NCBI RefSeq assembly: GCF_003172955.1
Contig: NZ_QGKR01000151.1
Location: 1 to 32,642 of the forward strand
Direction of reading: 5' to 3'
Length of the DNA stretch: 32,642 nucleotides
Source: Micromonospora acroterricola
Lineage (GTDB): Bacteria; Actinomycetota; Actinomycetes; Mycobacteriales; Micromonosporaceae
In this document: positions 23,703 to 31,868 of the stretch, in pieces
Layout of the letters: each line of letters starts with the position of its first letter
Position numbering within the stretch: the stretch's first letter is position 1
Position numbers and translations under genes: made by a program
Notes under the pieces: generated by a model
The model's database searches: none
Seen by the model: only the letters and a program-made list of their open reading frames with translations
Told to the model about the DNA's origin: nothing

Positions 23703-24079
23703 ATGTGCAGGAACGACCACTGGTGGCCGTCGAGGTCCCGGAAGCCGCGCATGTACAGCTGGCCCCTGGTCATACCCTCTCCGAGCGCCTCCCCGCCGGC
23801 CACCGCCGCCCGGTCGACCAGCTCGTCGACCCGCTCCCGGCTCTCGGCCATCAGCCCCACGACGACCTCCCGGCTGGTCGCCGTGTCCGTCACGGCGATC
23901 CCGGTGTACCTCTCGAAGGCCGAGCGCAGGTGCAGCATCAGCCGGGTGCTGTCGGTGACGGTGAGCATCAGGCTGTCGCCGTCCAGCTCGGCCTGCTCGC
24001 TGGTGAAGCCGATCGCCCGGTAGAACTCGGCGGCGGTGGTCAGGTCGCGCACCGGCAGGTTGATGAACGTCATGGTCAT
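23693..24079 (-). CDS. VOC family protein (glyoxalase/bleomycin-resistance-like)
   Basis: 128 residues from the ATG at 24079 (ATG 24073 also possible). Typical VOC features are INLPVRDLTTAAEFYRAIGF at the start, a central LMLTVTDSTRLMLHLRSAF, and FRDLDGHQWSFLHM at the end. This is a small cytoplasmic dimer-forming fold. The canonical metal-ligand pattern cannot be confirmed by eye, and the substrate is unknown. It lies 63 bp downstream of the YchJ-like gene and may share its transcript. Confidence 0.9.
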   Translation of the reverse strand: MTMTFINLPVRDLTTAAEFYRAIGFTSEQAELDGDSLMLTVTDSTRLMLHLRSAFERYTGIAVTDTATSREVVVGLMAESRERVDELVDRAAVAGGEALGEGMTRGQLYMRGFRDLDGHQWSFLHMAG

Positions 24080-24142
24080 CGCTGTCTCCGTCCGATTCCG
24101 GCACCGTCATCCTATGCCCGGACCGGCCGTCCGGGCGGACTG

Positions 24143-24562
24143 TCAGTGCTGGTCGCCGTCGACGTAGACCCACCGGCCGTCCTCGCGGACGAACCGGCTG
24201 CGCTCGGTCAGGGTGCCCGGTCGACCGGCCTCCCGGTAGTGGGCGTGGAACGTCACGGTGCCGACGGTGTCGAGCAGTCCGCCCCGCTCGGTGTCGACGA
24301 CCTCCAGCCGCGTCCACCGCTGCCCCGGGGCCAGCTCCAGCCGCGCCGGCCGTGTCGAGGAGTGCCAGCTGCGCAGCAGGTAGCCGGTGTCGCCGAGGGC
24401 GAAGGCGCTGAACCGGGAGCGCATCAGCGCCTCGGCCGTCGGCGCCTCGGCCGTGCCGCCGTGCAGCGGTTCGCAGCAGTCGGCGTACGCCGCACCGGAG
24501 CCGCACGGGCAGGCCCGTGCCGTCGTCGCGTCTGCCCGCCGGCGGCTCGCACGCTTGCTCAC
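24143..24562 (-). CDS. YchJ family protein (UPF0225, SEC-C-like motif)
   Basis: 139 residues from the GTG at 24562, with AGGATGG upstream. A basic N-terminus is followed by the Cys motif CPCGSGAAYADCCEPLHGG, the SEC-C-like zinc site of the family. Then comes the conserved APTAEALMRSRFSAFALGD and an NTF2-like domain to the end (FVREDGRWVYVDGD). It is close in length to E. coli YchJ. The family's function is not established; zinc binding is inferred from the Cys pattern. It lies 38 bp downstream of the SGNH hydrolase gene on the same strand. Confidence 0.93.
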   Translation of the reverse strand: MSKRASRRRADATTARACPCGSGAAYADCCEPLHGGTAEAPTAEALMRSRFSAFALGDTGYLLRSWHSSTRPARLELAPGQRWTRLEVVDTERGGLLDTVGTVTFHAHYREAGRPGTLTERSRFVREDGRWVYVDGDQH

Positions 24563-24600
24563 GCCACCATCCTGCCGCACCGCCCGGCGGCCCCGGACGG

Positions 24601-25371
24601 CTAGTCCAGCGGCACCGGCAGCGGCACGGGCCGCTTCGCCACCCGGTCGTCGCCGGACGACCGGCCGCGCAGGTGCCGCGCCAGCCAGGGCAGCAGGTGC
24701 CGGCGCGTCCAGGCCAGCTCGGCGCCGAGGACCTCGCCCCGGCGACGCCGCGGCGCGGGTGGCAACGGCCGCGTCCACGAGTCGTCGAACCCGGGCAGAC
24801 CCGCCGTGTACGCCAGCGCGGCGGCGATCCGCTCGTGGCCGGCGCTGTTGGCGTGCAGCCGGTCGTCGCTCCACAGCCGGGGATCGGAGGAGACCCGGTG
24901 CGCGCCGAGGTCGAGCAGGGTGGCGCCGGTCTGCGCGGTCACCGCCCGCAGCGCCTCGTTGAGCGCCAGCATCCGGCCCCGCAGCGGTCGTGCCAGCGGC
25001 ATCACCGGCGCAGGGTCCGGCATCGTGAACGTCAGCACGGTGGCGCCCTGCCCGACGAGCGCCCGCTGCATCGCCGCGACGTCCTCGGCGACCTGCCCCG
25101 CGTCGAAGGAGGGGCGCAGCACGTCGTTCATGCCGGCGACCACGGTCGCCAGGTCGGGTGCCAGGTCGAGGGCGGGCTGGAGCTGCTCGGCGCGGATCCG
25201 CGCGGTGGTCCGGCCACGGATGGCCAGGTTCGCGTACTCCAGGCCGCCCTGCGCACGGGCCACCGCCAGGGCGAACCGGTCGGCCCAGCCCCGGTAACCG
25301 CCGGCGCTGTCCGGGTCGTCGAGCCCCTCGGTGGTGCTGTCGCCGATCGCCACGTACCGCTCCCACATCAC
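24601..25371 (-). CDS. SGNH/GDSL-family hydrolase
   Basis: 256 residues from the ATG at 25371 region (an immediately following ATG at 25368 is equally likely). Family blocks are: block I YVAIGDSTTEG with nucleophile Ser; block II region ANLAIRGRTT with oxyanion Gly; block III VVAGMNDVLR with Asn; and block V WSDDRLHANSAGH with catalytic Asp and His (DxxH). There is no signal peptide, so it is probably cytoplasmic. It is an esterase or lipase of unknown substrate. The C-terminal about 50 residues are Arg/Pro-rich and outside the domain. Confidence 0.92.
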   Translation of the reverse strand: MMWERYVAIGDSTTEGLDDPDSAGGYRGWADRFALAVARAQGGLEYANLAIRGRTTARIRAEQLQPALDLAPDLATVVAGMNDVLRPSFDAGQVAEDVAAMQRALVGQGATVLTFTMPDPAPVMPLARPLRGRMLALNEALRAVTAQTGATLLDLGAHRVSSDPRLWSDDRLHANSAGHERIAAALAYTAGLPGFDDSWTRPLPPAPRRRRGEVLGAELAWTRRHLLPWLARHLRGRSSGDDRVAKRPVPLPVPLD

Positions 25372-25483
25372 CCGGGCGACACTAGCCGTCCGTCACCGCC
25401 GGACGTGCCGGTGGTCGGCCAGCAGTGATCGTTGCCGTCACCCACGGCCCCGAGCTGACCGACCGCCACTCCCTCCCATCGCT

Positions 25484-25533
25484 TGAGGCGCACCCTTTCG
25501 AGCGGCGTCGCGGCGTCGGGTGGGTGCGTCTCA
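25484..25533 (-). terminator. Possible hairpin terminator at the end of corA
   Basis: TGAGGCGCACCC (25484-25495) and GGGTGCGTCTCA (25522-25533) pair with one mismatch across a 26-nt loop. The right arm includes the corA stop codon. Confidence 0.45.
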
Positions 25534-26637
25534 GAGCCAGCCGGAGCGGCGGAACAGGCGGTACAGGCCGAGGGCGGCGACGGCCATCAGGGTGAGCGCG
25601 CCCGCGTAGCCGTAGCGCCAGCCCAGCTCCGGCATGTGCGAGAAGTTCATGCCGTAGACGCCGGCGATGGCGGTCTGGGTGGCCGCGATCGCGGCCCACG
25701 AAGCGATCTTGCGCATGTCGTTGTTCTGCTCCACCGCGAGCTGCGCCAGCCGGGACTGGACGATCGAGGTGAGCAGGTCGTCGTACGCGGCGACCCGGTC
25801 CACCGCCCGGCTCAGCCGACCGTCCACGTCGACGAACCAGCGGTGCAGGGCGCGCGGCGGCCCGTCGGTGCCCGGGTCGAGCAGCGTACGCAGGGGCGCC
25901 TGCAACGGCAGCACGGCGCGTTTGAACTCCACGACCTCCCGCTTGAGCTGGTAGATGTGCTGGATGTCGGCGGAGCGCTCGCGGGCGAACACCGACTCCT
26001 CGACCCGTTCCAGGTCCCGCTCCACGTGCCCGGCCACCTCCAGGTAGGAGTCGACCATCCGGGCGCAGACCGCGTACGCCACCGCCCACGGGCCCGTGGC
26101 CAGCAGCTCCGGGCGGCGCTCGATGTCGGCGCGTACGGTGCGCAGCGCCCCGGCGGCGCCGTGCCGCACGGTGATGGCGAACCGGTCGCCGAGCAGCACC
26201 ATCACGTCCCCGGTGTCGATGACCTCGGAGGTGTCGGTCAGCTCGTCGTGCTCGACGTACCCGGCGGTGCGCAGCACCAGCAGGGTCACCGTCCCGTGGC
26301 GTTGCACGGTGGGCCGGTGCCCGTCGGCGAGTGCCTGCTCGACGGTCAGCTCGTCGAGGCCGAAGGTCCGGCCCACCGCGGCGAGGACCGCCGGGCCGGG
26401 GTCGTGCAGGCCGAGCCAGACGAAGGTGTCGCGGCCGCGCCGGGCGCGGGCGAGGGCGTCGGCGTAGTGCGGCCGGCCGGGTTCGCGCCGGCCGTTGACG
26501 TAGACGGCACAGTCGATCACCGCGTCCGGGTTGGAGCGGCGCGGCGCGGGGGCGTGGGTTTCGACCCGGCCGAGCAGTCGACGGGCCAGGGCGCGTACGC
26601 CCAGGCCGGTCCGGTCCCGTACCGCTTGTTGATCCAC
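25531..26637 (-). CDS. corA: CorA-family magnesium/cobalt transporter
   Basis: 368 residues from the GTG at 26637, with GGGGAGG 7 bp upstream. The long cytoplasmic alpha/beta domain (about 35-300) includes the typical VVEFKRAVLPLQAPLRTLL helix region. Two C-terminal TM helices follow, with the selectivity motif YGMNF at the end of TM1 and a basic C-terminus (LFRRSGWL). It should form a pentameric channel in the cytoplasmic membrane for Mg2+ or Co2+ uptake. No Mg2+ riboswitch is visible upstream. It lies downstream of the sortase gene on the same strand with 110 bp between, so independent transcription is likely. Confidence 0.95.
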   Translation of the reverse strand: MDQQAVRDRTGLGVRALARRLLGRVETHAPAPRRSNPDAVIDCAVYVNGRREPGRPHYADALARARRGRDTFVWLGLHDPGPAVLAAVGRTFGLDELTVEQALADGHRPTVQRHGTVTLLVLRTAGYVEHDELTDTSEVIDTGDVMVLLGDRFAITVRHGAAGALRTVRADIERRPELLATGPWAVAYAVCARMVDSYLEVAGHVERDLERVEESVFARERSADIQHIYQLKREVVEFKRAVLPLQAPLRTLLDPGTDGPPRALHRWFVDVDGRLSRAVDRVAAYDDLLTSIVQSRLAQLAVEQNNDMRKIASWAAIAATQTAIAGVYGMNFSHMPELGWRYGYAGALTLMAVAALGLYRLFRRSGWL

Positions 26638-26747
26638 CGCGTGCCTCCCCGCCGCCGGCGCACCACCCCGTTCCCGGTGCCCGGAGGGGATGGTGCCACC
26701 GCATTCTGCCGAGCGGGGTCCGGCTCCCGACAGCCGGGCGTCGCCGG

Positions 26748-27359
26748 TCAGGCCGTGCGGGTGGCGAAGACGATGATGTTGTCCACGTAGTTGCCGGTCC
26801 CGCCGTCGAACCGGCCGCCGCAGGTGATCAGGCGCAGCCCGGCGACGTCCGCCGGGCCGTAGACCAGCGTGGTGGGGAAACGGTCCTTGGGGTACGCCCG
26901 CACACTGTCCACGGCGAACGTCGTGACCTGCGCGTCCGCGCGGGTGATCTGGATCTCCTGGCCGGCACGGAGCTGGCCGAGGTCGAAGAACACCGCCGGG
27001 CCGGCCGGGGAGTCGACGTGTCCGACCAGGACGGCGTTGCCGGTCTCGCCGGGGGCGACCCCGTGCCGGTACCAGCCGGCGAGGGTGGGCCGGTCCAGTG
27101 GCGGCACCTCCAGCACCCCGGTGGCGTCCGCGCCGACCGGCACGACCTCGGCGCGTACGCCGATGGCCGGTATCCGCACCTGGACCGGCGCGGCGCGGGG
27201 CAGCGGCGCCAGGTCCGGCGCGGGTTGGGTGCGGGTCGGCGCGTCAGCCGGCGGCCGTGGGGGCTGCGCCGGGTCGGCGGTGAGGCCGACGGTGATGAGT
27301 CCCAGCCCGGTCACGCCGAGCAGGGCGACCACGGCCGGTAGTGTCCGCCGCCTCCACAT
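26748..27359 (-). CDS. Class F sortase
   Basis: 203 residues from the ATG at 27359, with GGAGGTGG upstream. An N-terminal TM anchor (about 8-27) is followed by a Pro/Thr-rich linker and the sortase beta-barrel (about 57-200). The catalytic His is H114 in LVGHVD and the nucleophile is C180 in LITCGG. The third catalytic residue, an Arg normally found in the strand after the Cys, is not obvious: the segment reads GNYVDNIIVFA. Class F sortases are actinobacterial enzymes that transpeptidate surface proteins, and most have no defined substrate. The next gene upstream encodes a secreted protein with a TM-plus-Arg tail, a natural candidate substrate. Confidence 0.92.
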   Translation of the reverse strand: MWRRRTLPAVVALLGVTGLGLITVGLTADPAQPPRPPADAPTRTQPAPDLAPLPRAAPVQVRIPAIGVRAEVVPVGADATGVLEVPPLDRPTLAGWYRHGVAPGETGNAVLVGHVDSPAGPAVFFDLGQLRAGQEIQITRADAQVTTFAVDSVRAYPKDRFPTTLVYGPADVAGLRLITCGGRFDGGTGNYVDNIIVFATRTA

Positions 27360-27383
27360 GTGTCCACCTCCGTACGGGATCGT

Positions 27384-27420
27384 CGGGTGCCCGCGCCGGT
27401 GACACCGGTGCGGGCACCCG
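27384..27420 (-). terminator. Long hairpin between the candidate substrate gene and the sortase gene
   Basis: CGGGTGCCCGC / GCGGGCACCCG (11 bp), a G-T mismatch, then CCGGTG / CACCGG (6 bp) stack into one long stem with a one-base centre. It lies 26 bp past the substrate gene's stop and before the sortase ribosome binding site, so sortase expression from the upstream promoter would depend on readthrough. Confidence 0.75.
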
Positions 27421-27446
27421 TCTCAGGGATGGAGCGTGTCGCCGCG

Positions 27447-27932
27447 TCAGGCGACGGCGGACACCGGACGCCGGCGGCGGAACAGGATCACCGCGCCCAC
27501 GGCGGCGCCGCCGAGGAGCGTGCCGCCGGCGGCGAGGGCACCGTTGTCGCGGTTGCCGCCGCCGGAGCCGGCCGGCGCGGCGCCGATCGGTGTGACGGTG
27601 AACGTGGCGCTGCCGGCTGAGCTGCCGTCGCCGCAGGTGGCCGCCACCGTGTACGTGCCCAGGGTGAACCCGGCCGTGAAGAGTTCGGCGCTGAGCCCGC
27701 CGCCGGCCGCGGCCGTGGTGGATCGGACGTTCTGGTCGCGGTTGGGGCCGGTGACGCGGAAGATGGCGTCACCCGATTTCGGGTTGCAGGTCGTCGCGGT
27801 GAGCACGACGGTCCCACCGACCGGGGTGGTGGCCGGTGACACGGTGGTGTCGGCCAGTGCGGCGCCCGGCAGCAGGAGCGTGCCGAGGCCCACGCCGAGC
27901 GCCGCCGAACAGAGTGCTGTTGAGACCTTCAT
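27447..27932 (-). CDS. Secreted surface protein with sortase-substrate-like C-terminus, no LPXTG
   Basis: 161 residues from the ATG at 27932. The Sec signal peptide ends at about residue 27 (GAALA|DTTVSP). A single Ig-like beta domain (about 28-115) contains two Cys (TATTCNPKSG and VAATCGDGSS) that may pair. A Gly/Ala linker, a hydrophobic segment (about 132-152) and a basic RRRR stop follow. This is the plan of a sortase-anchored protein, but no LPXTG or clear variant precedes the hydrophobic segment; the sequence there is GSGGGNRDNGALAAGG. It is encoded directly upstream of the class F sortase. It may be a substrate with a divergent signal, or simply a TM-anchored protein. Confidence 0.8.
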   Translation of the reverse strand: MKVSTALCSAALGVGLGTLLLPGAALADTTVSPATTPVGGTVVLTATTCNPKSGDAIFRVTGPNRDQNVRSTTAAAGGGLSAELFTAGFTLGTYTVAATCGDGSSAGSATFTVTPIGAAPAGSGGGNRDNGALAAGGTLLGGAAVGAVILFRRRRPVSAVA

Positions 27933-28277
27933 ACGCGTCTTCCCTCACTTTTCGTCCGCTGACTGCGTGGGACGTCGTTCGGGTGGCCAACTCCGTGACT
28001 AGCACCGGTGTGCCCAACACTAGGTGCGTTGGGACCTCGATCCGGTGAAAATGAGAAATCCTCGTTGCCGTCACGTGTCCACCCGAAGGCGGGGAGAGCT
28101 GCGGAAAGGCCCGGACGGCCCGACCGGCACCCGTGCTCCGGTCGATGTCCGTCCGGTCCGGCTGTCGCCGCTGGGCCGATGACGAGGTATTGCCGGCGAC
28201 GGCGGAAATGCGCCGCCCGGTCGCCGTTTCTGCCGACGAAACACCACGCCTCGGGTGGCGGCGTGTGACGGGGTGCC
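27933..28277. other. 345-bp divergent region between the secreted-protein and lycopene cyclase genes
   Basis: No credible gene is seen. An imperfect hairpin near 28002-28027 (GCACC...GGTGC with inner TGT...ACA) lies about 70-95 bp upstream of the secreted-protein gene and could be an operator or leader structure. Promoters for both genes must lie here, but I could not assign hexamers with confidence. Confidence 0.4.
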
Positions 28278-29555
28278 ATGGTGTGGCAGCGTGGGGCGGT
28301 GACCGCATCCGCGCCGATCGAGGTCGACCTCGCGCTGCTCGGCGGCGGCGGCGCCGCGTCGCTGCTGCTCGCCGCGCTGGACCGCCACGGCGTCCGCGAC
28401 CTGCGGATCGCGGTCGTCGACCCGGTGCGCCGTCGTGGCCAGGACCGCACCTGGGCGTTCTGGGGTCACCCCGACAGCGACCTGGACCCACTGCTCAGCG
28501 CGAGCTGGCAGCAGGTCGAGGTGACGACGCCGGCACGGCGTCGGGTGCTGGACCTGGCGCCGCTGCGGTACGCCATGCTCCGCTCCGGCCCGCTCTACGA
28601 CCGGGCTGCCGAGGCCGAGCGCCGCCTCGGCGCCATCCGGATCGTCGCGCCCGCCGCGTCGGTGGTCGACGACGCCACCCGGGTGGTGGTGCGCACCGGC
28701 GACGGGGGCATCGTGCGGGCCGACTGGGTGCTCGACTCCCGCCCCCGCCCACCGGCCCGACCGGGGCGAACCACCTGGTTGCAGCACTTCCGGGGCTGGT
28801 GGCTGGAGTCGGACCGACCCGCCTTCGACCCGGCGCGGGCGGTGCTGATGGACTTCCGCACCCCGCAGCCCGCGCGTGGCGTCTCGTTCGGGTACGTGCT
28901 GCCGGTGAGCGACCGCCATGCCCTGGTCGAGTACACCGAGTTCTCGCCGGCCCTGCTCACCGACGCCGGGTACGACACGGCGCTGGCCGGCTACCGGGAC
29001 CTGCTCGGGCTGGATCCGGCGGGCCTGCGGGTACGCGAGGTGGAGAACGGGGTGATCCCGATGACCGACGCGCCGTTTCCGGCCCGGCCCTCGCCCCGGG
29101 TGGCCCGCCTCGGCACGGCCGGCGGCGCGACCCGCCCCTCCACCGGCTTCACGTTCTCCGCCATGTACCGCCAGGCCGACCAGGTGGCCCGCGCCCTCGC
29201 CGCCGGCCGACCGCCGGTGCCCGAGCCGGCGTACCCGCGCCGGCACCGCTGGATGGACGCGGTGGCGTTACGCGCGCTGGACCGGGGTGGTGTCGGTGGC
29301 CCGGACTTCTTCGACCGGCTCTTCGACCGCAACCCTGCCGAGCGGGTGCTGCGTTTCCTCGACGGCGTCACCACCCCCGTCGAGGAGGTCGCGATCATGA
29401 ACTCCACCCGGCTGCTGCCGATGATCGCCGCCACCGCCGGCGACGCGGCGCACCGGGTCCGCGACCGGCTGCGCCCCGCCCGGCCCGCGCCGGCCATCCC
29501 GGCCGCGGTGGTCGGCGGCCCCCCGATCGTGGGCCGCGGCAGCGCTGCCCGGTAG
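28278..29555 (+). CDS. crtY: Lycopene cyclase family protein (CrtY type)
   Basis: 425 residues from the ATG at 28278; a GTG at 28299 ([11 protein letters not shown]) is also plausible. The N-terminal Rossmann motif [17 protein letters not shown] binds a flavin or nicotinamide cofactor. Further family features are [60 protein letters not shown] and the C-terminal [20 protein letters not shown]. It cyclises the ends of lycopene to beta-ionone rings and is probably peripheral to the membrane. No other carotenoid genes lie in the window, so this is either an orphan or the edge of a dispersed pathway. RNase HI starts 10 bp after its stop. Confidence 0.9.
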   Translation: MVWQRGAVTASAPIEVDLALLGGGGAASLLLAALDRHGVRDLRIAVVDPVRRRGQDRTWAFWGHPDSDLDPLLSASWQQVEVTTPARRRVLDLAPLRYAMLRSGPLYDRAAEAERRLGAIRIVAPAASVVDDATRVVVRTGDGGIVRADWVLDSRPRPPARPGRTTWLQHFRGWWLESDRPAFDPARAVLMDFRTPQPARGVSFGYVLPVSDRHALVEYTEFSPALLTDAGYDTALAGYRDLLGLDPAGLRVREVENGVIPMTDAPFPARPSPRVARLGTAGGATRPSTGFTFSAMYRQADQVARALAAGRPPVPEPAYPRRHRWMDAVALRALDRGGVGGPDFFDRLFDRNPAERVLRFLDGVTTPVEEVAIMNSTRLLPMIAATAGDAAHRVRDRLRPARPAPAIPAAVVGGPPIVGRGSAAR

Positions 29556-29565
29556 GTTGCCGGAC

Positions 29566-30042
29566 ATGGTGGACGCGGCGGCCGGCAGGGGCGTGCAGAT
29601 CTGGACCGACGGGGCGTGCAGCGGCAACCCCGGGCCGGGCGGCTGGGGTGCTCTGCTGCGCTACGGCGACCACGAGCGGGAGCTCTGCGGCGGCGAGGCC
29701 ACCCCGACCACCAACAACCGGATGGAGCTGATGGCGGCCATCCAGGCGCTGGAGAGCCTGAACCGGCCGGTCGTCGTGGAGCTGCACACCGACAGCACGT
29801 ACGTGCGCAACGGCATCACGAGCTGGATGGCGTCCTGGAAGCGCAACGGGTGGCTGACCGCGGCGAAGCAGCCCGTGAAGAACGCCGACCTGTGGCAGCG
29901 CCTGGAGGCGGCCTGCGAGCGGCACGAGGTCACCTGGCTGTGGGTCAAGGGGCACAACGGTCACCCGGAGAACGAGCGGGCCGACGGGCTGGCCAACAAG
30001 GGGATGACCGAGGCGCGCGCGGCGGCGCTGGCCAGCCGCTGA
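29566..30042 (+). CDS. rnhA: Ribonuclease HI
   Basis: 158 residues from the ATG at 29566 (GGTAGG about 10 bp upstream). TTG at 29557 is an alternative but too close to that ribosome binding site. The four catalytic carboxylates are visible in [16 protein letters not shown] (Asp), [10 protein letters not shown] (Glu), [10 protein letters not shown] (Asp) and GHPENERAD (Asp). The length is typical. It degrades the RNA strand of RNA-DNA hybrids in the cytoplasm using Mg2+. It follows the lycopene cyclase gene closely and is likely co-transcribed with it. A perfect hairpin terminator follows. Confidence 0.96.
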   Translation: MVDAAAGRGVQIWTDGACSGNPGPGGWGALLRYGDHERELCGGEATPTTNNRMELMAAIQALESLNRPVVVELHTDSTYVRNGITSWMASWKRNGWLTAAKQPVKNADLWQRLEAACERHEVTWLWVKGHNGHPENERADGLANKGMTEARAAALASR

Positions 30043-30044
30043 GC

Positions 30045-30075
30045 CGCGGGGCGGGCGGTGACGACCCGCCCCGCG
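30045..30075. terminator. Hairpin terminator between rnhA and the convergent small gene
   Basis: CGCGGGGCGGG and CCCGCCCCGCG form a perfect 11-bp stem with a 9-nt loop. It lies 3 bp after the rnhA stop and 6 bp from the stop of the gene on the other strand, so it may serve both. Confidence 0.75.
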
Positions 30076-30080
30076 TCCGG

Positions 30081-30305
30081 TCAGCGGTTGGGGTCGCCGG
30101 CGCCGGACACGGCGTCGACGTCGTACCCGGCGCGGCTGGTCTCCCGTGCCGGCACGGCACGCTCGGTCGTCGGGTCGGCGAGGTCGTCCCCGGTGTCGTC
30201 GGTGCTGCGCAGGGAGTCACCCGGTGGCCGCAGCGACGCCGCCAGCGCGGGGGTGCCGTCGGGTTCGTCGGTGCTGGCCCGGTCGTGGCGTTGATCGTCG
30301 GTCAT
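30081..30305 (-). CDS. Small acidic hydrophilic hypothetical protein
   Basis: 74 residues from the ATG at 30305 (GGCAGGAA upstream). It is rich in Asp, Thr, Arg and Gly, with no hydrophobic segment and no recognised domain, for example DSLRSTDDTGDDLADPTTER. It is probably intrinsically disordered. It lies just downstream of another small hydrophilic gene (30356-30592) on the same strand and may be co-transcribed with it. The coding assignment rests on the start signal, the reading frame and the absence of a better frame, so it is moderate. Confidence 0.5.
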   Translation of the reverse strand: MTDDQRHDRASTDEPDGTPALAASLRPPGDSLRSTDDTGDDLADPTTERAVPARETSRAGYDVDAVSGAGDPNR

Positions 30306-30355
30306 GCCGAGGTTCCTGCCCCACCGATCGGACCCCAAACGTGGCCGGGTGGGGC

Positions 30356-30592
30356 TCAGCGGGTCGCGTCCGGATGCCCGGGCATGTTCGACCCGCCGCC
30401 GCTACTGCCGGAGGAGCCGCCGGCGACACCCGAGTTGTCGTCCTCGGTCACGATGTCCGGCGGCACGTCGGTGCCGTCCGGCGGCGGAACCTCGGTGTCC
30501 GTCTCGACCTGCACCAACCGGGCCTGGCCGGCCTCGTCCTCGCTGTGCTGCGGGTCGCCCGGCAGTTCACCGTCGCGCTTTCGGTAGCCCAC
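30356..30592 (-). CDS. Small acidic hypothetical protein with Gly/Ser-rich tail
   Basis: 78 residues from a GTG at 30592 (a G-rich stretch lies upstream). The first half is charged (MGYRKRDGELPGDPQHSEDE), the middle has VQVETDTEVPPPDGTDVPPD, and the end is Gly/Ser-rich. There is no TM or signal sequence. I do not recognise a family. It is followed after 50 bp by another small acidic gene and lies 40 bp downstream of the MFS transporter gene on the same strand. Confidence 0.5.
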   Translation of the reverse strand: MGYRKRDGELPGDPQHSEDEAGQARLVQVETDTEVPPPDGTDVPPDIVTEDDNSGVAGGSSGSSGGGSNMPGHPDATR

Positions 30593-30632
30593 GCCGTGCC
30601 CCCCCGTCGGTGCCGTTCCGCGTCGGCGGTGG

Positions 30633-31853
30633 CTACCCGGCCTCGTCGCGGACGAAACCTCGCCCGCCAGCGCCGACCGCCGGCGCGACCGCCTCGGCCG
30701 GTGGCGCGGCGGACGGCAGCCGCAGCGTTCCGCGACGGCTGAGCGCGACGACCAGGGCCAGCGCCAGCGCGCCGGACACCACCAGGAACGCCGGGGTGTT
30801 GCCGAGGTGGTCGTTGACCGCTCCGCTGGTCGCCGAGCCGGCGGCGATGCCGAGCTGCCCGGCGGTCTGCAACCAGCCGTACGTTTCGGCGAGCCGGGGC
30901 GCCGGGGTGGACCGGGCCAGGATCTCGTCGGTGACGGCGAGGAACGGTGCCAGCGCGAGACCGAAGAGCGCGAGCGCGACGGCCATCTGCGGCACGTTCC
31001 GGGGCAGCGGCAGCGCCAGCGAGGTGGCGGCCAGAATGCCGAGGAGCGTCAGGTACGCCCCACCGGGGGTGCCGGGCCGGCCCCGGCGGGCCAGCAGCAG
31101 GCCACCGGCCAGACTGCCCACCGACCAGATCGTGACCAGCAGCCCGGCCTGGTCGGGGTGCCCGACGGTGGTGGCGAAGGCGGGCACCAGCACCCACATC
31201 GCGCCGATGCTGATCATGTAGCCGACGTGGGTGCCGACGATGGTGCGGCGGGTGGCCCGGCCGGGCAGGGCGGACCGTCTCCCGGCGGGCTGCGGGTCGT
31301 CCTGACGTGGCGGCAGCACGGTGACCATGCCGACGAGTCCGGCGGCGCCGATGACGGCGAAGGCGAGCAGCGCCGCCGTGGGACCGCTGATGAGCAGGCT
31401 CAGCGTCACCGCCAGCGGGCCACCGACGTAGAGCACCTCCTGCCCGACCGCGTTGACCGCGTACGCGCGCGAGAGCGCGGGGGTGGAAACGATCCGGGCC
31501 AGGTGGGCGCGTCCACTGCCGACCGCCGGTGGCGTGCTGAGCCCGGCCACGGTGGCCAGCGCCACGAACGCCACCGGCTCGGTGGTCACCGCCAACCCGA
31601 GCAGGGCGAGCAGGTGGGCTAGGCCGGTGGCGAGCAGCACCGGCCGGGCGCCGAGTCGGCCCAGGAGTCGACCGACCAGCGGCGCGGTGAGCGCCAGCCC
31701 GATGCCGCAGCCGGCGCTGGCCACACCGGCCGTGGCGAAGCTGCCGGTGTTCTGGTGACCGAGCAGCACGACGAGCAGCTGGCGCAACGCGACCGGTAGC
31801 TGCGCCACGGTCATCAACACGATGAGCAGCATGGCCCGCCGAGGTACATTCAT
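30633..31853 (-). CDS. MFS transporter divergent from a MarR regulator
   Basis: 406 residues from the ATG at 31853. About 12 TM helices are visible. The first half includes TAPLVGRLLGRLGARPVLLA, a GRxxDRxGxRxx-like loop 2-3 motif, and GLSTPPAVGSGRAHLARIV. The second half starts after a basic loop (DDPQPAGRRSALPGRATRRT). It resembles multidrug or metabolite exporters of the DHA family. No ribosome binding site precedes the ATG, and a TAGATT box ends 9 bp before it, so the mRNA is probably leaderless. The adjacent MarR gene starts 5 bp away on the other strand, so the transporter is very likely its target. Confidence 0.92.
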   Translation of the reverse strand: MNVPRRAMLLIVLMTVAQLPVALRQLLVVLLGHQNTGSFATAGVASAGCGIGLALTAPLVGRLLGRLGARPVLLATGLAHLLALLGLAVTTEPVAFVALATVAGLSTPPAVGSGRAHLARIVSTPALSRAYAVNAVGQEVLYVGGPLAVTLSLLISGPTAALLAFAVIGAAGLVGMVTVLPPRQDDPQPAGRRSALPGRATRRTIVGTHVGYMISIGAMWVLVPAFATTVGHPDQAGLLVTIWSVGSLAGGLLLARRGRPGTPGGAYLTLLGILAATSLALPLPRNVPQMAVALALFGLALAPFLAVTDEILARSTPAPRLAETYGWLQTAGQLGIAAGSATSGAVNDHLGNTPAFLVVSGALALALVVALSRRGTLRLPSAAPPAEAVAPAVGAGGRGFVRDEAG

Positions 31854-31868
31854 GACTTATGAATCTAC
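31844..31868. promoter_or_regulatory. MarR operator and divergent leaderless promoters
   Basis: ATTCAT (31848-31853) and ATGAAT (31859-31864) are perfect inverted arms around GACTT. They extend to GTA and TAC at the ends, with a single mismatched pair between. The arms contain both start codons. TACATT on the plus strand and TAGATT on the minus strand lie symmetrically, each separated from its own ATG by 8 bp, the spacing of a -10 box to a leaderless start. Confidence 0.75.

Noticed and set aside
28278..29555. Start of a carotenoid biosynthetic cluster
   Set aside because: Only the cyclase is present; the next gene is rnhA, and no crtE, crtB or crtI is in the window.
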